From: Paralvinella palmiformis
Lineage: Eukaryota; Annelida; Polychaeta; Terebellida; Alvinellidae
Direction: 5' to 3'
NCBI GenBank assembly: GCA_025642065.1
Contig: JAODUP010000708.1
Span: 31,001 to 95,000 of the forward strand
Length of the DNA: 64,000 nucleotides
In this document: positions 24,101 to 36,495 of the stretch, one piece after another
Position numbering within the stretch: position 1 is the first letter of the stretch
Layout of the letters: each line of letters starts with the position of its first letter
Made by a program: the position numbers and the translations under genes
The notes under the pieces: model-generated
Told to the model about the DNA's origin: nothing
Database searches by the model: none
Seen by the model: the letters and a program-made list of their open reading frames with translations, nothing else

Positions 24101-27100
24101 TTGACAATAAATAATTCTATGGATGTAACAGATTTACATCTTTAAAAATACATAATTCTTTCCAGAATTATTATCCCTGACTCAGACCTGTTTCCACCCA
24201 GCACACATCTCAACTCCAGTGGAGCATGCAACACATGCTGCCATTATAGGCGCAAACCGTTATTCAAATGCATAGTCATCACGTCCTGTCAGGTACTCAT
24301 TTTATGGATGAGTAAACCAGTCACCACATGACAGCATTGCAGCTCACGGAGGCTCGAACCCACGACCATTCGACTACGTGTCCTACTCTCTAACTAACTG
24401 CGCTATCACGGCTCGACAATCATCAATCAGATGATGTAGTAATGGTCCAAATGTATGTTTTATGTGTTAAAAAATGTCTTGCTGAAAGGAAATGCGTTCA
24501 TCTTCTTTCTGTTTATTTGTTAATAGTTGTTGATACATTGTCTTATAGACTATTAGATTGTGCCATGTGGCCCAATATCTCAGATTTCGGCACTCCAGGT
24601 TTTTATTAGAGTTACCTCACCCGTAGTCCATATCAGTCTAGCCTTTACCCATTGATTAACCCAGGTTGGATGTCCCTAACCGAAGTCGAAGCTCACTGAG
24701 ACATACACTTGGGCTGTACAAATTAATATTCATGATATGCAAATTGATATCATGGCTATGAAAATTAATTTCAAGGATGTGTAGATTAATATTCATTAAT
24801 GTTCAGATTGAATTTTTATAATACGAGATTGGACGTAATTAAATTGGCCATGATTCACTTCGTAAATTTAGGGTTTCTTGTGACAGTGTGGTATTAGTAG
24901 TTGAATGGAAACTAGTATGGTAATAATATGTAGTAAAAACGTCTGGCTGTTTCTTGTAATCTGATGGGGCTCGATGGGTGCCTTCGTGGTCTAATGGTAG
25001 CGTATTCGATCACAGATCACTACCACCCATGTTCGAATCTCGGCGTGGACATATCTGAAAGGTATTTCATCTTTGGCTTCTGTTCATTATCTTTGGAGGT
25101 CGCTCGACCCATTTAGCCTATCATGTGCACAGAAGTGGCCATAAAACATCAATCATCATCTGATGGGGCTCCATTAATTAATAGTTTTAATCTGAGACAT
25201 AGACTGGAGGATAATTAGATTCCAGAACTGAAACTCGTGATCAGTTGGAATTAAATATTTATCTAATTTAAAACAATTCTATTATTTGTTGATGTTGAGT
25301 TATATTTTTGGAAAGTATATGAATAAAGACCTTGAGGTATCACCATGAGCATAACATTTTAACGAAGATTTGTTCTAATTGGCTTCTATTCTGTTATGTT
25401 TAATGGGGCCTGATTCTTAGGTTTTTTTGTATGTGTGCAATGCATATATTATATGTATTTAATATGTTAGTTAATTTTATTTGGGATTGCTGGACTACAA
25501 CTAGTAACATTTGAGTTTGTAAAATATGTCTTTAGTCCAGTCATTGTCTGCAATTATGAATGCCTAAAATCTTGTTTAAGTCACTTTAAATTTAATTTTA
25601 GTTCTTTGTGGATTTTTCTCGGCTGAGTTATGTATATTTTTGTTCATTAACAGCATAATCTCGTGGCACAGACAGGTGATCCAACAGGTACCAGTAAAGG
25701 TGGTGAAAGCATTTATGGGTAAGTATCATTATAATAATAATAATATGTTATATTTATATAGCGCCCTATTCAGCTAGAAGCTGCTCTAAGGCGCTTTACA
25801 ATATTATTTACAATATTATTATCCCTGACTCAGACCTGTTTCCACCCAGCACACAACTCAACTCCCAAGGGAGCATACAACGCATGCTGCCATTATAGGC
25901 ACAAAGCGTTACTCAAACACATAGCCAGCACATCCTGTCAGGTACTCGTTTTTTATGGATGAGTGAACCAATCGCCACGTGACAGCATTGCAGCTCATGG
26001 AGTTTGGCTACTAGTCCAACGCTCTAACTAACTGTGCTATCATGGCTCAACATTATGCATGTGCATTTAATAAATATCGCTTTTGGTAATTTTGCATTCA
26101 CCTTTTGTGCCATATACAGTCATCATAGATGGAAGGGTAATGTTGTGTCTTGATAATAGAACTAGAATCTTGTTACACTTACAGTAGTGTGGTCGTATTC
26201 TTGTTGAAGTTGTGTTGATATTATTTTGTTTGACTCATCAGTGCTACAATTTAGAGCATCCATTTATGGTAGAGTTGATAAAGTAACACAGTGTATGAAT
26301 TAAGTAGAACATGTTATCAGACTTGATGAAGTACTTGAAGAAGATATTTGATTATTAATATTTTATTTCACTCAATAGTTTTATATTTGAAATCATAGAT
26401 CTTTTTTTCTTCAGTCACACACACACAGCTATATACACATACACACACATACACATTTGCAGATGTACTGTGAACCTTGTATCTGACATCCCTCATTAAC
26501 AATAAATTCATCTTTACAGTAAGCTCTATGGAGAACAGGCTCGATATTTTGAGGCTGAAGCTAAGCCACGTATCAAACACAAGAAACATGGTACGCTATC
26601 AATGGCTAACAATGGTGACAATAAACATGGATCTCAGGTAATACAATTATTATATAACAGGTTATATAGTTGATGATGATGATGATATGTCATGTCTATG
26701 TATGAGGTAGTCATGCCTTCACTTTGAGTACATATCTGTAATCATTGATTTGAAAGAAAATCTACTCACATGCTATTACTTTCTTGTTTGTGAGTAATGT
26801 CATATGTTTTTTTAATCATAAACTGCACATCTGTATGAAAATATTAGCTACAACTATGGCTTTGAGTATGTTCTAAAAAATAAAAATAATTGAATATTAT
26901 CGGAAGCATGAAAATAATTGAGTATTTTCATGATGGAACAGATGTCATACTTGTATTGACTCGGGTATTTATTGTTGTGCTTCCGTAAAATACTTGTCTC
27001 ATGGCTGCAATGGTCTCATTTTACAATGATGCGATAAGGCTCAGAGATGACAGAGAACCATTTTGTGACAACGTATGTCACAGTTAATTCAAGACATAAA

Positions 27101-30100
27101 TTATCTTGTGGGGCTCGATTCTCCGAGGATCTGTAACATCTTGTATTAAATAAGTATATATATCTCATACAGTATCTTCTGCTGAATGACGGTAAATGTT
27201 TAATTATTATAACAGAGCAAATTTGCAGAGTTGGTTTGTTGATATAAAGCTTGAAATGTGTTAATTGTAATATTTTGTCATTACGATTGAATTTTGACTG
27301 ATCTATTTTTATGTTTTGTTAAATAATTTTTTTAGTCTTTTGATTGATTTGGTGATATTGTTTAGGTTTTGGTATTTTTCTTATTTTGTATTAATATAGG
27401 TTTTTGTGTTAATATAAAATTAAGATGCAACTAAATAGCGCAATGTATATAAACAACATTACAGTATGCTTCAATGGCTATACAATAAGGCACATTTACT
27501 GACATATTTATTTTGATTGTCAGTTCTTCCTGACTCTAGCCCCAGATATAGACTATCTAGATAATAAACACACAGTGTTTGGTGAAGTAGCCGAAGGTTT
27601 TGAGGTACTCCAGAAGATTAATGAAGCCTTTGTTGACAAAGAGGGAAGGCCATATCAGGATATCAGGTACTTGTAAAACAAAATAGTGATTTAAATCATG
27701 TGAGTGAGGGAGCAAGCGAGTGTGATATATAATTCTGTTACAGGATTTATTGACAGACATTTCCATTGTTCTTTCAGGATCTTTCACACAGTAGTGTTAG
27801 ATGATCCATATGATGATCCTGATGACCTGCAACCATTGATCCCAGACAGATCACCAGAACCTACTAAGGATCAGTTGGATGTTAGTGTTATCAGCAATGA
27901 GATTAACATAGAAATTTAATATCTTTAATATTTTTGTTTATAGTTGAGGATATATATCTGTGCTCCATATAATAACGTAATGCTCCCTTTATATTGTTTC
28001 AGAGTGGTCGTATAGGTGTCGATGAAGACATAGATGATCTCAAAGGTAAAACATCAGAGGAAATTGAGGAAATCTTAGCTGACAGAGAGGCAAAGGCACG
28101 AGCGCAGATTCTGGAAATGGTAAGTAACTGTACCTGAATTTATGTCATTCTATTTAACTTTTGTTTAATTTTTGTTTAATTGTTTACAACTCATAAAATA
28201 TATGAAGTTTTAAAATGGGATTTAATTAAACTTGTTACAACAGGATTTTGTTCTTCTTAGAGGATATATAGTTAAATCTCTCATATCAATCACCTCTCCA
28301 GATTGATCCTTCCCTTAACCTGATCATTTTCTTTCATAACCAATTTTCTCCCCTTTGAAACTATTATAAAATATTTTATAAATCGATTACCTTTCTATTT
28401 TGTTCAGTGACTTACTGTTTCTAGCCAATAGCAGTCATTTACCTGTATTGGGGGCTCTGTAAGTCGATCGATTGGTCATAAAGATTCAGCTACTGACCAA
28501 TCAGCATCTGATCGGGTAGCTCGTAGGAGCTAGGAATATTATGTCTTTGACACGTACATCAGAATTATTTTATGAGCCCTTTCATCGATTGTGGATTAGT
28601 TAGTGATGGGTGACCCATGTGCCACAATTGCTAATTGAACTCAGCGAAAAAGGTCCAGCCACAGACATGTAATCAAACTTTTAAACTGTTTTAGACCAAC
28701 GCAAAAACAGTTAGCCAGATGATTGATGCCTGCCTTGCACAACATACTGTGATGACCAAAACTAGTCGACAATTTGTTAAACAGTGTTGAGGGTGTGGGC
28801 ATTATAAACTTCCACAAAATTAAAGAAATCCATTACCCATAGACTTTATTATCTCTCATAATAATACACATGCCAAGTGAGATCAATCTCGTAAATGGTC
28901 CGTTTAGAGGGGTTTTCCTGTATTGTGCACTTTTCACTTACAGTGTTTGATGGCTGACATTATATTTTTTTCATTTTCTCTTTAGTCCACTACAATTAGC
29001 CCCCAGTATCTTACTAATAATAATTGGAGATATGGGGTCTAATACACCGATATGCAGACGCAAATATTGTTTCTATAATCAAATACAAATGCAGATCATT
29101 TTGAAAATCAACAATTACAAACATAAGCATATTTCGAATATGGAAATGTGATTACAGATGTTTTCAGAATGCAATTAATATAATATTACCAAAATACATA
29201 ATGATTGGTGTTATTTGTTTATTTAGTTGGGTTTTTTTACCCCAAATATAGATAAAGTGAAATAATATTTATCAAATTTTTATAAAGCAACTGATAAACA
29301 ATGACAACATTTTACCTTTTAGTCTTCAAGTACAAATGATGTCACCTAAAAGGGTATAGAAATTAGGATTGATCCCGTGTCTAATTAGTGATGACAAATG
29401 CGTTGTCTTTTACTTCCAGATTGGTGACATTCCAGATGAGAACGTTCTCCCTCCCGACACTGTACTTTTTGTTTGTAAGTTGAATCCAGTTACAACAGAT
29501 GAGGATCTTGAGATAATTTTCTCACGTTTTGGTAATATCTCAAGGTATGATTATGATGATAAACTTATCTCCAGCCGACGTATATCTGTCGTCTAACTCC
29601 ACTGTAGCCGTTTATGAAAACATGTTTACAAAATAGTCTGTTACTTTAATATGGAAACAAGTTTCTTGTGATATCCGTATATTTAGTGCCTATGTTTTAT
29701 TTACTATATTGGAAACACAGCTTCAACATTGTATATTAATGATGCAATATTGGTGATTTGTATTTGGTTTAAATGATCATTATTTATAACATAGAAAGTC
29801 TTCATCCAGTCTGGAGCACTAGGAGCTGACATTAAATGTGGCCATCTTTATTACAGCTGTGAAGTTATTAAAGATCAAAAGACTGGAGAGTCCCTACAGT
29901 ATGCATTTATCGAATTCGAAAAGGTAACATTATATCAACATCTATACTGTATGTTAACAGTTAAGATTTTTATAAACCAAATTTAGCTTTACTTAATCAT
30001 TGTCCTTAATTGTATTAGCAGTAAAACCTGTCCCAAAATCTCTCTTCTGAACACTAAATTACTGATAAAAAGTCGTTTTGGTTGGTTGGGAACATAAGAA

Positions 30101-33100
30101 AATATCTTCAGTGTAATAATGCAGCGCAATACAATAATTGATCAAAAGAATTTTTTTTATTATTGTACAACTACATTCAGTTCTTACACATAGGTATAAT
30201 GAAGTGTGCAATGTTTACAATAATTTACTGGATTCTGATACAATTAGTCATCATCTTAATAAATCAAATGCTATATTAAACTGAAATCTTCAAAGTAATC
30301 AACAAACTAATAATATTTAGTGAATGAATATTGAACTATGACAAAAAATTATACATCATGAATGTCCAAAGAAGCCTTTATGGGTTTAAATTACCATGAT
30401 CAGAAAATGTCGGTTCTGATGTTAAAAGCTGATCCTGAAAGGCTAACATTGCTCGTGTTTGCAATGATGGGAAAAGAAAGGCCACATACAGTCCTCCACG
30501 TATGAAAAATGCAGGGGTGCTAAAAATTGCTCACCTGGACTGGCAGAGGAGAGTGATTTGCTCTTCTCGAGTGCAGCATTAATTTGCACACATCTTCAGC
30601 ATGATTATGTTTGAGGTCTTCAGACAAACTTTCACCAGTTCACTGCTTGAACAGCCACGCATGTGTGAAACTCCTAGTGGCTTTATTCACAGTGTGTAAA
30701 GTATTTAACGGATAATATTAATGTATGACAGTTACACCAAAAATGCACAGTGTAACATGTAAATGGTGTTGTTACTAAAGAAGTTTCCCTGTGATATTGT
30801 TCTTGAGCAGAATGTGGCTGATACAGTAGGCCCCCGTTATAATGCGGTTATTGGGGTTCACAAGCTGTCGACCGTGTTATAGGTGAAGGTAGCTAATATA
30901 GGGACCAATAAATAAATGTTTATGGGAGCATGTTTAACTCTTGTAACAGCCTCCAATTTCTCTTTAACATTGTTTGAATTTTGTTTTGGGATATTTTAGT
31001 AGCATTGTGCACAAAAAATTGCATTCAAGAAATTAAACGATATGTCAAAACAGAGATGTCTTTTATATACAAAATATGATTCCTAATTTCAATAAATAAA
31101 ATATACGCAATACCTGTAAATTAACAAACGGAATCAACCTTATTAAGTTGGTGGTGTCACACAATAAATGAGGGTTGTGCGAAGACACTGGCCCAAGCTG
31201 CCAAGTTTCTAATGGTTTATGTGTATGGTTAAACAGTGAAAAGCATGAAAAATCGATCTCCTGAAAGTCAATTTAGGCACTCGGTGGTGCATAAGAACTT
31301 ACTTTGAAATGACAATAAATACAATTTGACTAATATACTGCATCATTTTATGAATGAGCACACATGATTTTTGGGATTGATGTAAATCCGGGGAGTTTTT
31401 TTTTTTAATGGGGAGTTCCGCATTATGTCGAAGTAATATATCATTTGCCAAAAAGACAAGTTAGTGATTGGAAGGTTGCCTGAACTGTTCCCTGGCTCCC
31501 TTATGGCTTCCATATTATGATCTAGCGAATGACAGTGCTGCTGCATCGTGGTGAAGAAACTAACACACCTGAATTGGGTTATGATGACCTAGATTTGAGC
31601 TTTTGAATTGTGAAATTCAGCTGCATGGTGGCGCCAGGGGTAATTGAAGCAGTCTATTGGTTCTTCTTCATTGCCATACACCAATAGCTCCAAACAATAC
31701 GGTCATAGCTCCACAATTATTGTTATTTCTCCCACAACTCGTCGGGGGGAGGGGGGGGTTGCATAAAGCTGTTGCTATTAAACATAAACACTCTTTACTG
31801 TTAAGATAAGATATTTCTCTACTGCTAAGTCCAAAGTCCCTTCTACATACTCGTCCCCACACTACACAGAGAAGCTGAGTTAGTGCTATTAGTTTCGCAT
31901 TTTGGTTGCACCTAGCTACATACACTTATTCCATATCAGTCTTGCACTGCAAGTATAAATGATAACCAAGCTCTGTTCACACACACACACACACACAAAT
32001 ATATATATTTATTTATTCATATATAACACATGTATACACAGATATTAAGAAATTAATTTTCACCAACACACACACATATATACATATATATTTTTCTTTT
32101 CCTGGGCTGATATGTCTTTTCAATTCAGAAGAAAGAAAATTTTATAAAGTTTTATGATTTTAGAATAAAACTTTTGAGACCTTGTTTTATTATTGTTCTG
32201 TGTTTAAATGTGGGTGGTTTTAGAGGGAATTGTACCCCGCTGACCTTTTGTATAGCATTGAAATTTTATTAAAAAGAAGTTTGTTAATATAAAAACAACC
32301 ATTTGTCATCAATGATTCAACTATGATTTACAGCACAGAGTGCTCTAAAAGGCACCAGATAACACCAATTTGTTAAAAAAAATCCTGGGTGTTCATGCCC
32401 CCAGACCCCTCATGACCAGATTTATCCCATTTTTTTAATATTTTTCAGTATTGAGATTTGTCTAACTCTCACCCCCATATATATTACTTAAAATCAAATA
32501 AATAATACATAACTTAATATTATTATTGAAGTGATACACTTCTGTATATCAGCCTCTTTATGAAAAATTGTCACTTAAGGGTGTTTGCTATTTATAGATA
32601 TATAATCTATTAAGGTAAGTGGTGATGAGACCAGGTTTTATTCTATATTTGTTGAGCCATGATGGCGCAGTTAGTCAGAGCGTAGGACTCGTAGCCAAAG
32701 GGTCGCGGGTTAGAGGCTTCGGGAGCTGCAATGCTGGCATGTTGGCGACAGGTTCACTCATCCATAAAAATGAGAACCTGACAGGATGTGATGGCTATGC
32801 ATTTGAGTAACGCTTTGCGCCTTTAATGGCAGCATCCATTTTATGTCCCCTTGGGAGTTGAGAGGGAGATGGAAAACGGGTCTGAGTCAGGGATAATAAT
32901 ATTGTACAGCACCCCAGAACAGGGTTACATGGTTCTGGCGCTATATAAACATGCATTATTAAATCTGTCTTGATTATACTCATTATAGCCAGAGGACTGT
33001 GAGAGTGCGTATTTCAAGATGGACAACGTGTTGATTGATGATCGTCGAATACACGTCGACTTCAGCCAGTCAGTAGCCAAGATCAAGTGGAAGGGCAAAG

Positions 33101-35514
33101 GTCATTCAACACATCACTTATTTCCATATTGTTTATTATTTTATGAGTTGAATAAATATTATAGATAAAGATGAAGTAATTTATATGTTGATGATTCCTT
33201 ATGTTATTTATCAGTTATGATAAGTTTCAGTTACAAATTACATTTTGATTAATAATTAAAATTTACAAATACATTTGCCATTATGTTCTTTTACATTTGT
33301 GCTAACAATGAATTTGTTGCTGTAGTTACACATAAATGTAATTAATCAAACATTTGATCTTAACAGTGATCATGATCTTAGACCTGTTTTATTTGTCGAA
33401 GTCTAATGGTTAATTAACCAGGTTTAATGGCAATTGGTTAAACCCCATTATATGGTACTGGAATTGGTGATTGGTCAGATTTAATGGCATTGCTGTCTTA
33501 CTTGATTCAATATATATCCATAATGGCCTACTATAAGACACTACAAGAATATAGATTTCAAAGATATTCCACATGTTGTGTTTTAATCCCTACTTGAGAC
33601 TGTCTAATGCTGCATACCAATCGATAGAGATTTTGCACATGGCAGTGACCTTCCAGAGCATATTTTAGCTCCATTTTCCCATAATGTGCTCCTTTGAGCA
33701 GTAATCCAGAAGATAATCTAAGTCACTGAAAACAATACTAATGAGGACACAAACCCAAATCCAAACATTACTCTATTATCAATGAGAGCCTGGCTGAAGT
33801 GGGCAATGATAGCTGGGTATAACTACATATGAAAGAGCCACAAACTCTATGCTGCTGTATCTTTAACCAGATAGTTAATAAATGCTGTAATATTATTATT
33901 ATTATTTGGCAAATGATCAGAATTTGCAGGGAATGAGAGAAAATGTTAAAATCTTCATACATAGATTATAATTGAAATTTAGGTCATACTAACTAAATAA
34001 GTTATTCTAGGTGGATTTTATTGTAGTATGTTTCATGCTGACATTTTCAATTACAGGTAAAGGAGTAGAATATACAAAGAAGACTGACTCAGATGAACCA
34101 CAATTCATCATAAAGGACAGATCTAAGAAAGAGTATCCTTTATTTATGAAACAGATCTGGTTTTATTGCATGATGGTGGTGTAACATTAATTATATCCAG
34201 CCTAGACATGGCTGGATATTATAATAAAAAAATGTGGATTTCAACAATAGAATCAAACAGGAATCTGACCATGAACTAAAGAAAATATATTACTCAACAA
34301 GAAGTAGACAGTAATCACTATTTATCATTCTCCTTGTGAATATTCATAGAGTCTGCTGGAGAAATATATTTGCGTTTCCATGTGATGCTCTGCCATAGAA
34401 CTTTTCTGGGGTATTACCGTAATATACATTACAGATACCATACCGCCTTTCTGAGATCTGGATATTTTCACACCAATTGTCTTAGGTGTGACCAATTCTG
34501 AGGCTAGACGGACCTCTCACTCATTCAGGTAACTCAGGTTGATGTCATTTTACAAAAATTGATTATGACACTAGGTAGAGTGAGGTTTGTGGCTTCCTTA
34601 ACTCGTCTTTAGTAATTATGAGCTCGTCTTTGATGAGGAGTTGACCAGCAAGAAACACAAAGACAAGAAAGCCAAGAAGAAAAAGAAGAAGAAGACGAGA
34701 GACAGTAGCAGTGAGGACGAGCAACCTGCAAAGAAACACAAGGTAAGCTATTGTCTCATACTGTTCTTTTACTTTACCAGGATGATGTTATGGTACCTTG
34801 TAATTTGCTCTCAGCATGTCAACACTTTGGAATTTACAATTCTCAAAATCTTAATACATGATACCCAGCCTTTTCAGTAGGGATTAGAGTAGATGACCTC
34901 TTACAAAAAGTACAATGGTGGCCTGTGAAAACACTGCAATGCCATTGCTGCAGTGTTGCCACGGGGAGGGGGGGGGCATGGTGCAGTGTTGGCTGTGGGG
35001 TAGTGGTAGTTACACTAACACAGTAGTGGCCATTCTCCATTGGAAGGGGGATCTCCCCTGAAAAAGTTGGGGAAAATGGAGTATTTGGTGCATTCTAGGC
35101 CACTTTTCCGCCAAAACCAAAGTAGACGACGTATAGCATCGGACATCAACTGATATTGGATAGGCTGTAAATATGTTACTTTTTCAGTCAAGAAGCAGGA
35201 GTCCAGAATCTCGTTATCATGGAAATGGAACAGAGGATCAGAGGGAGAGAGGCCGCGATAACCGAACAGCTCATCGAGATCGTGGAGAGCGCGATAGAGA
35301 GCGGAGTCGGCGAGATCGAAGCCGCAGTCGCGATAGATACAGGGATAGAAGCAGGGATAGAAAAAGAGGAGGATACGAGGAGAGAATTAGAGAAAAGGAG
35401 TGGAGTAGAGATTATCACAAAAATAGAGGTAGAGATAGGAGTAGAGAGAGGAGTAGAGATAGGAGTAGAGATAGGAGTAGAGAGAGAGAGTATAACAGAC
35501 ACAGGCAAAGGTGA
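21105..35514 (+). CDS. PPIL4: peptidyl-prolyl isomerase-like 4, cyclophilin-RRM protein
   Basis: A nuclear cyclophilin-like protein linked to spliceosomes. Thirteen exons: 21105-21174, 23180-23247, 25654-25718, 26520-26637, 27524-27666, 27778-27880, 28003-28119, 29420-29544, 29857-29923, 32989-33100, 34057-34132, 34613-34742, 35188-35514. They sum to 1521 nt, 506 aa (human 492). The start is [20 protein letters not shown]. The cyclophilin-like domain covers about 1-161, then a conserved linker with [14 protein letters not shown]. The RRM is about 243-320, with RNP2 VLFVCKL and RNP1-like LQYAFIEF. A Lys-rich block (about 370-398) and an Arg/Asp/Ser-rich tail (399-506) follow. Against cyclophilin A, the catalytic Arg55 position is Ser44, Phe60 is Leu49 and Trp121 is Tyr118; Gln63 and His126 positions are kept. 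Weak or absent isomerase activity is therefore inferred, as suspected for PPIL4 in general. Exon 11 ends at a weaker donor, GA|gtatcc. Introns carry SINEs in both orientations. Confidence 0.97.
22125..22690. repeat. imperfect triplicated segment in PPIL4 intron 1
   Basis: The block tgactatcaagtatta ... gcatgtttgtgagatccaaa ... followed by cagttt(g/a)(g/a)tgaaa occurs near 22265-22345, 22382-22455 and 22595-22670. The block before it (ttattaatt.attgtttcacagca ... tactggtag) occurs near 22157-22256 and 22540-22590, so two higher-order units can be seen. Copies have diverged. It is not part of the named SINE families. Confidence 0.7.
22892..23055 (+). mobile_element. tRNA-derived SINE, family D
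   Basis: In PPIL4 intron 1, same strand as the gene. The head is gtggcacaatggttagat with box B-like gttctgtgttcaaatctg, then a body with gttgctcctcacctatatgt and tcaggtgtgattggtgcc. Moderately decayed. Confidence 0.65.
23394..23566 (+). mobile_element. tRNA-derived SINE, family A
   Basis: In PPIL4 intron 2. The head is cacctccgtggtttaactgg with tagcgtgtgggaccac and box B-like gagtttgaatgttgg; the body contains tttcatctttgacttc and the end agtggctgtaaaacatc. It matches copies at 24976, 49603, 52355 and 62008. Confidence 0.85.
23950..24417 (-). mobile_element. tRNA-derived SINE, family B, with doubled tail
   Basis: In PPIL4 intron 2, antisense to the gene. On the minus strand the head (gagccgtgatagcgcagtta) is followed by a body containing the complement of tatccctgactcagacctgt, and ends in a LINE-like tail (about 24045-24110). 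A second, related tail lies beyond it (23950-24022), so this may be two nested insertions. Confidence 0.8.
24959..25171 (+). mobile_element. SINE family A with perfect target-site duplication
   Basis: In PPIL4 intron 2. The element body runs about 24976-25160: head tgccttcgtggtctaatggt, box B gttcgaatctcgg, body tttcatctttggcttc, and an (ATC)n tail. It is flanked by the direct repeat atctgatggggctc at 24959-24972 and 25158-25171, 14 identical bases, although the first few may overlap the ATC tail. This is the best preserved insertion in the window. Confidence 0.9.
25732..26050 (-). mobile_element. tRNA-derived SINE, family B
   Basis: In PPIL4 intron 3, 14 bp downstream of exon 3. In plus view it begins with (AAT)n, then tagcgccctattcagctaga and ctctaaggcgctttacaat (the tail), the body with tatccctgactcagacctgt, and ends with the complement of the tRNA head (actgtgctatcatggctcaa). 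Confidence 0.85.
30826..31440. mobile_element. pogo/Tigger-like MITE remnant
   Basis: In PPIL4 intron 9. The left end cagtaggcccccgttataat then gcgg resembles pogo-class terminal repeats; a related inverted end, tccgcattatgtcgaagtaa, lies near 31415-31437. No transposase frame is seen between them. Boundaries and the pairing of the ends are uncertain. Confidence 0.35.
32652..32960 (+). mobile_element. tRNA-derived SINE, family B
   Basis: In PPIL4 intron 9, same strand as the gene, ending about 30 bp upstream of exon 10 (32989). The head is tgagccatgatggcgcagtt with ggactcgtagccaaaggg and box B-like gtcgcgggtta; the body carries aaaatgagaacctgacagga and ggtctgagtcagggataata; the tail is ctggcgctatataaac. 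Confidence 0.85.
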
Positions 35515-35688
35515 TCTAGTGGATTTATCAATCATAGTTGGGGTTCGTTCTAAGATGTCTTCGACTCGAGACATTATCATGGCAGCTTATCAAACCTAAC
35601 TGATACGAGGATGAGAATGACAAATGAGATAATGTATAGCTAGTTGTTAGACAGAAATAACATATTTTTTGTAAATTGTCTTATCTTC

Positions 35689-35694
35689 AATAAA
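35689..35694 (+). terminator. PPIL4 polyadenylation signal
   Basis: AATAAA 175 bases after the stop codon, followed by a GT-rich stretch (tgattgtgttcacgtgtg, about 35714-35731). A second AATAAA at 35917-35922 could serve a longer form. Confidence 0.7.
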
Positions 35695-36431
35695 TATGAT
35701 GTTCATTGATAATGATTGTGTTCACGTGTGTAAAAATGCGGATTTTTTTATGTGCGTTACTAGCTAAGTCACTATGCATTAGTAGTACTGATTGTTGTTA
35801 GAACAATGTAATTGTGCTCTTACATGAACAACACAGTATTAATAGTTAGGATTATTTGGTATTTGATACATGAAATGTACATTATATAAACCTATTGTGT
35901 ATTTTCGTTAAAGTTCAATAAAACATCATCATGACACTAACAAGTCATACTTTTACTTTCATTTTGGTATTTTAACAAAATTTCATCATCATGTTTACAA
36001 CAACCAGAAAAGTTTAGATTGGTGACGAGCAGTAATTAATAAGCTATACCTACTTTAAATAAAACCTTATAAATTCGATTAAAGATGAAACAGAATAAGT
36101 GTATGCTTATGAATAGTACAATACAAGAAATACACAAAAAGTGGTAATAAAGTACGAATGTGACAGGGTGTAGAAGTCTTCAATAATACAAATAGCATAT
36201 TATGTGTACTTTGATTCTTTGAAATAGAACAAGATATTAATGAAACATGTTTTTTAGTAAATGTACACACTCAACTGAAATGACAAAAACTTGTCTGGAA
36301 ATTTGTTTGTCAACACTCGGCCATAATATGGCACAAGACTTAATATTTGACGAAAGAAACATCCAATCGTTTTGAGTTTTAAATTTAATCTTTATTTCAT
36401 GCTTCTTTTTACACCTTTATATACTAGAAAG

Positions 36432-36495
36432 TCGAGTGGTGATGGTGCAGTCAGTTTGAGTGTAGGACTCGTAGCCAAAGTGTTGCGGGTTCGCC
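36432..36495 (+). mobile_element. SINE family B head fragment
   Basis: The segment gtggtgatggtgcagtcagt ... ggactcgtagccaaag ... gttgcgggttcgcc matches the tRNA-like head of the copy at 32652; no body follows. Confidence 0.65.

Noticed and set aside
32652..32720. Sequence that looks like a tRNA gene (box A and box B).
   Set aside because: It is the head of SINE family B; no paired acceptor stem is present and the SINE body follows. The same holds for the heads of families A, C and D.
35188..35599. Long open frames in two other frames over the PPIL4 tail.
   Set aside because: Shadows of the arginine-rich last exon; only the frame with the Arg/Asp/Ser repeats joins the upstream exons.
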